From Mallotus nudiflorus (taxonomy: Eukaryota; Streptophyta; Magnoliopsida; Malpighiales; Euphorbiaceae): DNA of 64,000 nucleotides. The translations under genes and the position numbers were made by a program. The stretch lies in NCBI GenBank assembly GCA_947683625.1, contig CANTUR010000057.1:2602501-2666500 (forward strand), written 5' to 3'. Positions 54,540 to 64,000 of this stretch are shown one piece after another; positions within the stretch are counted from its first letter, which is position 1, and each line of letters starts with the position of its first letter. Below the pieces are notes generated by a model, which searched no databases, was not told the DNA's origin, and was given only the letters and a program-made list of their open reading frames with translations.

Positions 54540-55720
54540 TTTTGAATTAATGAGTTCAACTGCACCATGATATAAGACTTCTTACACCTTGAATGGACCA
54601 CTCCATCTTGATCTTAACTTACTCGGAAACAACTTCAGTCTAGAATTAAACAAAAGAATAAGATATCCAAATTTGAATTCCTTCTTGAGAATATGAGCAT
54701 CATGCCATCATTTTTTTCCTCCATGAAAAGCTTAGTGTTCTTATATGCTTGAAATCAAAACTCATCCAACTTATTAAGTTATAGCAAACATCTTTCATCG
54801 AGTGCCTTCATATCAAAGCTCAGTGCCTTAATGGCCCAATAAGCTCAATGTTCAAGCTCCACCAGCAAATGACAAACTTTCCCAAAAACTATTCAATAAG
54901 GAGACATACCAATTGAAGTTTTATATACTACACGACATGCCTATAAAGTATCATCCAATTTAGATACCCAATCTTTCCTTAAAGACCCACTGGTTTCTCC
55001 GAAATTGTCTTTATTTCCTTGTTGGTGATCTCACATGACCATTGGTTTGAGGGTGATATGGGGTAGCAACTCTATAGTGAACTTCATACCTCTTAAGCAA
55101 TAACTCAAACTACTTGTTGTAAAAGTGTGAGCCTCCATCACTAATCACAACTCAAGGTACTCTAAATCTACTGAACAATTTCTTAAAAAAATCTTATGAC
55201 CACTTTAGTATCATTTATAAGTAAAGGAATGGCTTCCACCCATTTAGACATATAGTCTACCCCAACCAAGATATATTGGTTCCCAAAAGATTATGGAAAG
55301 GGACCTATAAAATCTAATTCCTAAATGTAAAAATCTCCACTTCTTGAATTAATATGATTGGTATTTCATTCCTTTTAGAGATATTCCTATATGTTTGACA
55401 TTTATTACAGTATTCTATATACTCCTTGGTATCTTTGAATAAAGTAGGCAAGAAAAACCACTTCCCAACACCTTTGTAGCAGTTTTTGTTACTCTAAAAT
55501 GCCCACCATATGTAGAATCATGACAATGAGATAAAATTTCCTACATTTAAATTTCAAGAACAAGCCTCCTAAGCAATCCATCTTCATAAATCTTGTAGAG
55601 AAATGGATCCTCCATAGTTAATGCTTCACCTTATAAAGGAAATGCTTCCTTTGTTGATAGGAGAAATCTTATGGTAACACTCCACACGTTAAATAGTTGG
55701 CGATTTCTGCAATCCATAGA
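54540..55720 (-). pseudogene. Integrase of element G (broken)
   Basis: On the minus strand: DFIGPFP near 55315, YILVGVDYMSKWVEAIPLL, then VVISDGGSHFYNK at about 55155, YRVATPYHPQTNGHV at about 55080, YWAIKALSFDMKALDERCLL at about 54840, and VYEVLYHGAVELINS-like C-terminal relics near 54570. The second Asp (DGGSHF), which is deleted in the nested Athila copy, is kept here. Many stops are present. Confidence 0.88.
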
Positions 55721-55785
55721 GCACTAAAATTTTAAACTACTACTAATAACAAAGCATCAGGAAATTCATCATTGATATCCTCTTC

Positions 55786-56286
55786 CTAATTCATTTTTTT
55801 ATAACCCTCTAATCTAGATAAATGGTTAGCTATAACATTCTTAAAACCTTTTTTTTCTTTGAACTCCAAGTCAAACTCTTGTAAAAGTAATAACCAATAA
55901 ATAAGATGTGGTTTTACATCCTTCTTAGCTAAGAGATATTTTATTACTGCATAATTAGTGAAAATAATAAACTTTGAACCAAGTAAGTATGACATCAATT
56001 TATTAAAAGCAAAAACCACTGCTAGCATCTCTTTCTCAGTTATGGTGTAGTTCAATTGGGCCTCTACAAGAGTTATACTTGCATAGTATATAACATGAAG
56101 CTTGTTGTCTTTCCTCTGACCAAGTATCACCCCCATGGCATGGTCATTACCATTGCACATGATCTTAAAAGGAAGTGCCCAATTTAAAGGTGAAATAAGT
56201 GGGGTTGAAACCAAAGCCTCCTTTAACCTATTAAAATCATTCAAACAATCATCATTAAAATTAACAGGAGCATCTTTAACTAGCAA
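55786..56286 (-). pseudogene. RNase H of element G (best-preserved domain)
   Basis: 166 open codons on the minus strand: NDDCLNDFNRLKEALVSTPLISPL, FKIMCNGNDHAMGVILGQ, YYASITLVEAQLNYTITEKEMLAVVFAFNKLMSYL, FTNYAVIKYLLAKKDVKP and LLLQEFDLEFKEKKGFKNV. The expected catalytic CDASD reads CNGND and TDH reads TNY, so two catalytic Asp have become Asn (G-to-A in DNA sense); Glu of TEKE remains. It is open but dead. Confidence 0.92.
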
Positions 56287-56289
56287 TTA

Positions 56290-57145
56290 GGTTAAAGGCT
56301 TAACAATCAAAGAATTTTTTTTAATGAAATGCCTATAAAAACCCATATGTCCTAGAAATTCTCAAACTCCTTTAACTGTTATTGGAGGTGGTAGCTTCTC
56401 AATAATCTATATTTTAGCTCAATCTACCTCAATCCCTGCACTCAAAATCTTATGACTAAGGACTATCCCTTGCTCCACTATGAAATGACACTTTTCCTAG
56501 TTAAGAATAAGGTTAGCCTCTTCAAATCTTTTCAAGACCCTGTCAAGGTTAAGCAAACATAATTCAAAAGAATCACAAAAAATAGAGAATTCATCCATAA
56601 AAACCTCCATGTTAATCTCAATAAGATAAAAAAAATTATTATTATTATACATCTATGAAAAGTGGTTGGTGCATTGCACAGTCCGAAAGGCATGCGTTGA
56701 TAAGTAAAAGTTCCATATGGGAATGTGAATGTTATTTTATCTTAGTCCTCTGGAAAATAAAAATCTAGTTGTAACTTGAATAACCATCCAAGAAATAGTA
56801 GTATGCATGCCTTGCTATTATTTCTAACATTTGGTCAATGAATAGGAGAGGAAAATGATCCTTCCTTGTGGTTGAGTTCAATTTTTGGTAGTCAATACAT
56901 ACCCTCCACCCATCAACCATCCTCTTTATTTTCCATAATAGTAATTCCACTCTTCTTCAGTACACATTGCACTAGGCTTACCTACTCACTATTAGAAATT
57001 AGGTAGATAATTTTTGCATCCAACAACTTGAGAATCTCCTTATTGACCACCTCTTTCATATTAGATTCAAGCACCTTTGTCTCTCTATTACAACTTTACT
57101 CCCCTCTTCCATATGGATTCTGTGCTTAACAATTAAAGGACTAAT
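56290..57145 (-). pseudogene. Reverse transcriptase of element G (broken)
   Basis: On the minus strand: a start relic SPLIVKHRIHMEEGSKVVIERQRC near 57100, CVLKKSGITIMEN, WRVCIDYQKLNSTTRKDHFPLLFIDQMLE, YYYFLDGYSSYNQ (56950-56765 frame) and the region of the catalytic box around 56590-56610 (MEVFMDEFSIF, the second Asp reading Glu), then KCHFIV-like and GHMGFYR-like relics to 56330. Frames shift several times. Confidence 0.85.
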
Positions 57146-57149
57146 CCTC

Positions 57150-57957
57150 ATGATATATGAAATCTACCACCCAATGGACTTTACCCTATTTCTCACTACT
57201 TCACATATCATTTTCTCTTATTCATTAGAGAGCTTATTGGAAATGATAATGGGTAAAGTGTTTCCATCCCCTAAAAAAGTGTATCATAAATTAGTAGATA
57301 AAGGTTCAAACTCTAGCTTGGGTGGTTTTACAATTAATGGAGGAGTGGGGTTGTCATTATGCACTAACATTTTAGGCTTAACAAAAGTGGATTCTTGTGA
57401 GGGTTCACTATCTATTTCACACTCTAAGCTTTTATTAAGAATATGTTTATTCAAATTCACCTCCTTCACACACTAATCTACAACTTCCACTCTTATGGAA
57501 AATTCCTCTTCAATTGGGTATTTCATCAATCAAAGCATCATAAATTCCACACTATTACCACTAACCCTAAGAATGATTTTCCCTTTATTAACATCTGTGA
57601 TGGCTCTCCAAGTATTGAAAATGGTCTCCTAAGAATTAAAGGACACTTACTATCCTCTTTAAAATCCAAGACTACAAGATCCATAAGAAAACTAAATTTG
57701 TCTACCTTAACGAAAACATCCTCAATGATCTCATATGGTTTCTTTATAGAATGATTTGCAAGTCATAGAGTCATGTTCATATGGGTCAACTCGCCAAGCT
57801 GTAATTTCTTGAAAAGAGAAAATGGTATAAGGTTGATACTTGCACCCAAATCACATAAACATCTAAGAAATTCTTAAGCACTAACTACACAAGGAAGAGT
57901 AAAACTCCTTGGGTCTTTTAATTTAGTTGATATTTTATGAGTGATGATGAAACTACA
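57150..57957 (-). pseudogene. Aspartic protease of element G (second part)
   Basis: On the minus strand directly after the solo LTR: KLKDPRSFTLPCVVSA-stop, CLCDLGASINLIPFSLFKKL, VFVKVDKFSFLMDLVVLDFKED, CPLILRRPFS and then the linker to RT. The active-site Asp (CDLGAS) is kept. The N-terminal side of this frame lies beyond 60217, so the gene was interrupted by the LTR insertion. Confidence 0.88.
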
Positions 57958-60217
57958 TGTAGACAGCAGGGTTTAGTGTGCATCCAAGATTTTAGAATCA
58001 GCAACATTGTTTAAGCTCAGGGCTCTAGAAAATACACTAACCACTATAACAAAGACATGGCATAGAGATGAGGAGTCGCCACCTAGGGTAATAACTAGAA
58101 AAACCAAAAAATGGTGGTACTCAATTCTCTAAAAGAAAGCTAGCACCACAATCAGGAGATTTTAGTTATGGAATACTAACTTCTTTCAGTCTCGTATTCT
58201 TTTAGAATTACTTTATGCATTACTATCTTATCCTCTATTTATATGCAATTTAATATAAACCCTTATTAAAATAATCAATTCTAGGCAAACTAGTCATGAA
58301 AAATACATGTAAACAATGCATTCATTTAAATTCACAATCCCTAAGTTAGTTTAATCTACATTGATTTTAATTAAATGGGCTAAATTTACATGTTTTAATT
58401 TACAAGTTTGAAAGCTAATGAACCTAATTCCTTTTTAATTTTAATTAAGTGAACTTAGGTCTACTTATTTTAATTCTAAAAATGGGCCTAAATCTACAAA
58501 TTACGAAGTATTTAAATTAGTGGCCCTAATTCTATATGTTTTAATTCTAAGATGATCTTAAATCTATAAGTTATGGAAAAGATTTAATTTAATGGGCTAA
58601 GTCTAAATTAATTTTAGTTAACTTAACTGAGCCTATAGCTAATTAACTAAATGGGCTTAAATCATCTCTAACCTAAATATAATTAATTATGGGCCTAAAA
58701 TGAATTTTAATTAAAATCTATACCTAATTAATTATTAACACATTAAATAAGATGGGCTAATTAAAAGGTGGGCCAAAAAGAACTACCTAGACCTAAAATT
58801 AATTATGTGGGTTAGAGTCTAACTTGGGCTTAAGGCCCACAATACATAAAAATAAATAAACAAGCCAAAAAAATATCAAAAATATCAAAACAATCAAATA
58901 AAAGATCAAACAAGCAATTAACTTACTTCTTCTAAAGAACATAATTTAATTAAAGTGACCTCAAACAATAATAAAATAATTAACAAGCAACCCTAATTCT
59001 ATCCACTTAAATCTAATTCAATTTTAATTAAAGAAACACTAATTATCTCTATAGCATTAATTTTAATTAATTACCCAATTAAAATCCTAATTTTATTACC
59101 CAATTAATCAAAATAAACATATAACCATACACAATATTTCATTATTCTCATTATTGGGGCTATTACAATGATTTATTGAAAATAATAAGAAAATTAAAAT
59201 TAATATAATCCTAGAAAAACTAAATGTAAAATAAAAAAATAATATAAAAAAATTAAAAAACCCTAGAAACTATATTTGGCTACAAAATTCAATCCATGGC
59301 ATTACATGGATTTTGTTCTCTAAGTGAACTCATCATGTAACCCTCTCCATAATCACCCACACAAACAAAAAAGGAATCATGATTAGTGAATAAAAAAAAT
59401 AAAAACAAAAATTAAATAAATTTAAAATTAAATGGAACCAAAATAATAAAATAAAAAATAGAAGAAAATAAGAGAGGAGATGGTATAAATGCAATATTGA
59501 TTTGCCCTTTAGACTAGTATGAATCACCGTTGCTTTTTAAATGGATCTTCAATACTTATTGTTCTCCTTTCAAAAGCCTCTTACTTCTTTCTCAAAGAAC
59601 AAATAATTCATAGGAAAAAAAGTAAAAGCCTCCAAAAAAAACATCTAGAAAAGAGAGAGCTCCCCTAGGAGAGTTTAAGCTGGGTTTTTATAGAAAAACC
59701 CTAGCTAAAAGATATATCATACTATGACTTCCTCTCTTCATAGTGATAGAGTTTTTATTTTAAAAGGACTTTTGATCTCCTAAAAATTCAGATAAATCCC
59801 AAAAAAGAAAGGATTTATCATATTATTTTACTAATTAAAATTTAGAAAACAAAATTTTTATTTACTCTAAAAATAAAAAAAAACATATGGAAAATGTTTA
59901 ATTTCAACTAGAATTATATAATTTTGATTGGAATTATATAATTTTGATTGGTTTTATGTAATTCTAATTGAAATTAAAGAATTTTGATCTATTTTTTAAT
60001 TATAAAAAGACACCTGAAAGAATTTAAACTTTTTAATTGGGTCCTTAAAGAAAACATCATGATTAAGTCCTTAAAAAAAATAATTAAACTCTTTTGAAAA
60101 TGTGTTTAGGCTTTTGAGGTTTCAAACTTCAATTGTTAAAGATCTATTTATAATATTTTCATTATTGGAGTCTTCTATCTTATCCATACTCAACTATCCT
60201 TAAATTAGGTGCTTACA
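57958..60217 (-). mobile_element. Tat-family solo LTR in the protease of element G
   Basis: On the minus strand TGTAAGCACCTAATTTAAGG...GGGTTTTTTAG and TAAACCCTGCTGTCTACA; 2260 bp. It is flanked by CTACA (57953-57957) and CTATA (60218-60222), one transition apart. It shares the U3 start, the ~20-bp ATAATTTTGATTGGAATTAT repeats (59905-59985) and 3' landmarks with the LTRs at 17575, 18102 and 47614. No internal sequence remains. Confidence 0.92.
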
Positions 60218-61900
60218 CTATAGGTCTCACTTAATTCCACAGTTTGGTTGTCATCCCATCTCCTTTTGTTAGTGATAGCATCCTTCAAGTACTCACCATA
60301 TGTTGGCATTTCTACAAGAGCTTCAGGAAAAGGAATGTTAAGTTCAAGCTTTTTAAAAGTATTTAAAAACTTAGCAAATCCCTTTTCATCATTAGGCTTC
60401 TTCAATCTCTATGGAAAAGGCATTCTTGTCTCATATTTCTATAAATTAGATACAGGCAGCTGCTCTTTTCCATAACTATCTTTTAATTGTAGTTCATTGC
60501 CTTCCTTAGATTCATCATCACCATTCTGAATTTTCTTTTCTTGAGTCTCCGCTAATTCTTTCTTGAGCTCATCTCTTGATCTTATCTCTTTACCACTCCT
60601 AAGTGTAATTGCTTTCAACTTCTCCCTTGGATTTGTTTCGATATTGGTTGGAAGATTCCCTTGATTTCTTTGTGCTACTATATTAGCAAGATGACCCAAT
60701 TGTACCTCAATATTATGAATTGAAGATGAATGGTTTTTATCTATCTAATTAAATTTTACCTCCATCTGTTTCTGATTTTCATCTTAATGACTCATTTTGT
60801 TGGACATAGCCTTTAAAAATTTATCTAATTTATTTTCCATTAAGGCTATATAATCTTGATAAATTTGTTGAAAACCTAGAGGTACTTGCCTTGTCACGTT
60901 ATTTTGAAAGCCTTAGGGAATTAAATTATTGTTATTATTCTAAGAACAATTCATGTGATTCCTTTATCTTGGATTATTAGTATTCGAGAACGGATTGTTA
61001 CCCTATTTTCCTTGAAATTGATTCCCAAAAAAGTTGACTTAATCTAAGCTTGCATCTTTATATACACCATTGTTACCACATCCACATTCTCTTATTGAGT
61101 GCCCTACTATATTGCAATTTTCATATGACAATTATGAAGTTGTTGCACCCACTAAATTTCTATTGTTGAGATCCCCCAATTTCTTTAAAAGTGCTACTAT
61201 TTGAGCTTCAGAGAAGTCACTACATCTACCCTAATTTTGCCTCCTTTCTTTGGTAGGTTTTGATGCTCTATTGTGCAAAGACAATTATTATTTACCATCT
61301 CTTCCAGAAGTGAAAATGCAGCCTCAACTATTTTTTGCATCAAAGAACCTCTAGTTATTGCATCAATGGTGTCTTTAGTGGATTTGGTAACACCATTATA
61401 GAAAGTTTTGATGAGAACATCCCTTGGCAAACCATAACGAGGATAGCTCCTTAGTAACTCCTTAAATCTCTCCCATGCAACACTCAAGGATCCATATTAA
61501 ATTGTTAAAAGGTGGTGATATCCTTGATAATTATTGCCATCTTTAAAGGTGGGAAATATTTTCCAGAAAAGCTTATGTCAATGGATCCTATGTAGTGATT
61601 AAAATTGGTGGCTATGAGTTCAACCACGCTTTAGCCCTATCCTTCAGTGTAAAGAGAAAGGGGCTCAGGCGTATAGCATCATTTGACACCCCATTGTTTA
61701 AATATATCACATATTTCCAAAAAATTAGTAATATCAGCATTAGGATCTTCATTTGGCAAGCCATAAAACTGAACACTTGATTGGATCATTTGAACTAAGG
61801 CCAGTTTAATCTTAAAATTATTAGCGTTGATTATTAGCCTTACAATACTTTGTCATGTACCATCTAGACCTAGCATGGTAAAATCTAGAAGTGATTTTTC
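60218..61900 (-). pseudogene. gag of element G (broken)
   Basis: On the minus strand from about 61800: capsid relics, then SVAWERFKELLRSYPRYGLPRDVLIKTFYNG, DTIDAITRGSLMQKIVEAAFSLLEEM (61487-61197), a zinc-knuckle relic near 61100, QNSQFGQLA-like MGHLANIVAQRNQGNLPTN, EKLKAITLRSGKEI (60699-60439), and KGFAKFLNTFKKLELNIPFPEALVEMPTYGEYLKDA (60405-60205), which meets the solo LTR. Several stops are present. Confidence 0.9.
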
Positions 61901-62155
61901 TTTTTCTTATTGTTATGCCATGGTAATTGATTCCATTTGAGAATGCCTTTCATTCTCTATTTAAAACTGTTTAAGTTTTAGAATAAAAATGAGAGGATTT
62001 GTCCCTGTTCTTCAAGTATTATGAATACACTAAAATAATTAATTAAAATAAAATAAATAATAAGAGAAAAAAATAAGTAATAAATATCCAAATTTAAAAT
62101 AGAAATAAATTAAATCAAGTAAAACAAAACCAGTTATGTTGTTAAACTAATTCAA

Positions 62156-62173
62156 TCCCCGACAACGACGCTG
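62156..62173 (-). promoter_or_regulatory. Primer-binding site of element G (tRNA-Asp type)
   Basis: The minus strand reads CAGCGTCGTTGTCGGGGA, close to TGGCGCCGTTGCCGGGGA, six bases after the proposed LTR end. Confidence 0.85.
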
Positions 62174-62179
62174 AAAACT

Positions 62180-64000
62180 TGATTAGTTCTCGCAAGAATA
62201 CGAGTTCATCAAGTAATATAGAATAAGTATAAGTCGATCCCACAAGGATTGAATGTCTATCCAACTATTAATTATGTTTTTAACTTGTTTAAGAATCAAA
62301 TATCAAGTGAATTATAATTGCTAAATTTTAATAGCCAAAATGAAACTAAGTAATAAAATCTATTAATATAAATTTTAACAAGAAAATGATAAAATAATGT
62401 TAGGGATTGTATCACTATATTTTAATTAAGCAAATTAGAAGAAATTAGTATTCTTTCTATTGCAATTCTTAGGGGTTCAAAGGTAGTAATTAATCTTTCT
62501 CGAGTAAAAATTACTTAATTTATTTCTATCAATTGGAAAGGCCTTAACTAATTCTCATTAAATTTAAACCAAATCAAATTTAGTAAATAAATTATAAAGC
62601 ACAACCAATTAAAATTAAAATAATTTAGGCTATCCCTAGATTTAAATCAATTAATCAAACATTTATATTTCTATTAAGATTAATATGTCTCAATAATTAA
62701 CCTTAATTAAAAACTAATTATGGATGGCCAAATCATAAATAATTAAGCTTCATGAATGCTTAATGAAAATTAAAAGAAAAACCAATATATATATAAATCA
62801 ACTTAAATTAAAATAAGTTCAACAATCCCTAACATAAATAAAATTAACTAAGCATAATATCATCATGTTCTTAAATCCAAAAATAAAATACATTAAGAAC
62901 TTAGAAAAATAAACAAGAGAGAAAGAAAAACCCTTGCTCTCCAGCTTAGCTTTTATTGGACTCTTATAGCCTTCTTCTCTAGTAGTCTTTTTTATTTTCT
63001 TTTCTTCACCATTTGTCTCCTTTCTATATCACAGCTCTCTTATGTTATACTAACATATTTCATAATATCCCAACACATATTTGCATCTCTAGTCCATATC
63101 TACTTCCCTACCATAATGCTTTCATTATTATTTATTCTTTTTTTTATATATTCTCTCCATAATTGCTTGTCTCCTTTCACAATTGCTTGTTTGTGTCCTC
63201 TTTTGTCTATCTCTAGCTCTTCTCTTTTACATATTCCATATTATCCTCACATATGTTATCTCTCATCATTAACCCATATCACCTTGTCTCCTCTTTTCCA
63301 TCTTCATTAGTGTTTCCTCTTCGTTGCTATAATTTATCTAAACCCCACAATAAGGGAAAAAATGTATGCGGTCTCTACTTCTATAAAAATCAATATAAGT
63401 AAATAATTAATTAAATTCTAATAAAATATAATAATAAACTCTATAAACATAAAATACATGCATCAAACTAAGCTAAAAAGCCTATTAAACTTAACATATA
63501 ATCAATTATTATTGCCATGTTATTGTTGGAAAGTTGTTATTGATGTCAAGTTGTTGTTGCCTTGTTGTTGTTGTATTGTTGATGTTAGGTTATTCCTTTG
63601 CTATTGTTGTTAGGTCATTGTCTAAGATATTTCATAATATTCTAACACATCTTCCCATCTCTAGTCCATATCTCTTCCCCCACCACAATGCTTTCATTAT
63701 TATTTATTCTTTTTTTATATTCTCTCCATATTTGCTTGTCTCCTTCTATAATTACTTATTCATGTCCTCCTTTATCTATATCCAACTCTTCTCTTTTATT
63801 ACTAACATATTCCATATTATCCCCTCATATCTTCTCTCTTATCATTAACCCATATCACCTTGTCCCCTATTTTCCATCTTCATTATTATTTTCCCTCCAT
63901 TGGTATAATTTATCCAAACCCCATAATAAGGAAAAAAAATGTATGTGGTCTTTACCTCCACAAAAATAAACATAATTAATTAATTAATTAAATTCTAATA
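62180..64000 (-). repeat. 5' LTR of element G (partial)
   Basis: On the minus strand it ends CTAATCA before the PBS. The other end lies beyond the window, so the LTR is at least 1.8 kb, longer than those of A, B and the nested Athila. The ~570-bp duplication listed next adds to its length. Confidence 0.7.
63055..63957. repeat. Tandem duplication, period about 572 bp
   Basis: 63055-63378 (cataatatcccaacacat ... aaaaaatgtatgcggtct) returns as 63627-63957 with small differences. The AT-rich tail that follows copy one (taattaattaaattctaata) also returns at 63976-64000. The frames at 63116-63310, 63534-63848 and 63688-63969 are shadows of this T/C-rich repeat. The second copy runs to the window edge. 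Confidence 0.9.

Larger units (their letters stand above)
52569..64000 (-). mobile_element. Athila-lineage element G (minus strand, 3' end missing)
   Basis: On the minus strand from right to left: partial 5' LTR (64000-62180), tRNA-Asp type PBS, gag, protease (split by a Tat solo LTR), RT, RNase H, integrase, an Athila-type post-integrase ORF, then truncation at 52568 where the copia LTR starts. Every frame has stops. It is probably the outermost layer on the right side of the nest. Confidence 0.88.

Noticed and set aside
63116..63969. Three overlapping frames rich in Ser, Leu and Ile
   Set aside because: They repeat with the 572-bp tandem duplication in a T/C-rich LTR and look like compositional artefacts.
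1..64000. tRNA or rRNA genes
   Set aside because: The only tRNA-like matches are 14-18 base PBS complements next to LTR ends; no cloverleaf or rRNA segment was recognised.

Overview
This window is a plant (eudicot-like) nuclear, probably heterochromatic, stretch made almost entirely of nested, decayed LTR retrotransposons. I found no convincing cellular gene, rRNA or tRNA gene. The evidence is very AT-rich DNA, plant Ty3/gypsy pol motifs with many stops and frameshifts, LTR pairs with primer-binding sites (PBS) and purine tracts (PPT), and plant mobile domain (PMD) gene remnants.

Layout. 1-3833: the right part of a pol-less Athila-like element (A). 3834-5170: AT-rich spacer with a ~0.5 kb foldback element and a TA/TG microsatellite. 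5171-9333: a 5' part of another Athila-like element (B), with LTR, gag and protease, cut in reverse transcriptase. 9639-14110: the 3' part of a minus-oriented Tat-like element (C), with LTR, PPT, a tandem repeat array and a PMD gene antisense to the element. 14115-14668: a truncated minus-oriented LTR. 14669-50011: a Tat-lineage host element (D/F) whose pol (14669-17463) is separated from its antisense PMD gene, repeat array, PPT and 3' LTR (42829-50011) by a second Tat element, E (17575-42823). E is bounded by the duplication GGCTG/GGCTT. E itself carries a solo LTR inside its 5' LTR (18102-20056, TSD ACAAT), a 1.5 kb solo-LTR-like insert in its PMD gene (25484-27003), and a complete 10.5 kb Athila element (28159-38632, TSD GAAAT). 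50012-52568: a minus-strand Ty1/copia fragment. 52569-64000: a minus-strand Athila element (G) with post-integrase ORF, IN, RH, RT, PR, gag, PBS and part of its 5' LTR, with a Tat solo LTR (57958-60217) inserted in PR.

The most interesting module is the 3' region of the Tat elements. In three independent copies (C, E, D/F) a spliced-looking PMD gene lies antisense to the element. It is followed by a tandem array just before the PPT. The three arrays differ in sequence, but all are built from short dyads. In E, two hairpins per ~61-bp unit share a GACCGA-like loop, and paired compensatory changes appear in the stems. E and A keep gag-like sequence but no pol, so they are probably non-autonomous. 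All boundaries come from reading by eye, and identity statements are estimates.
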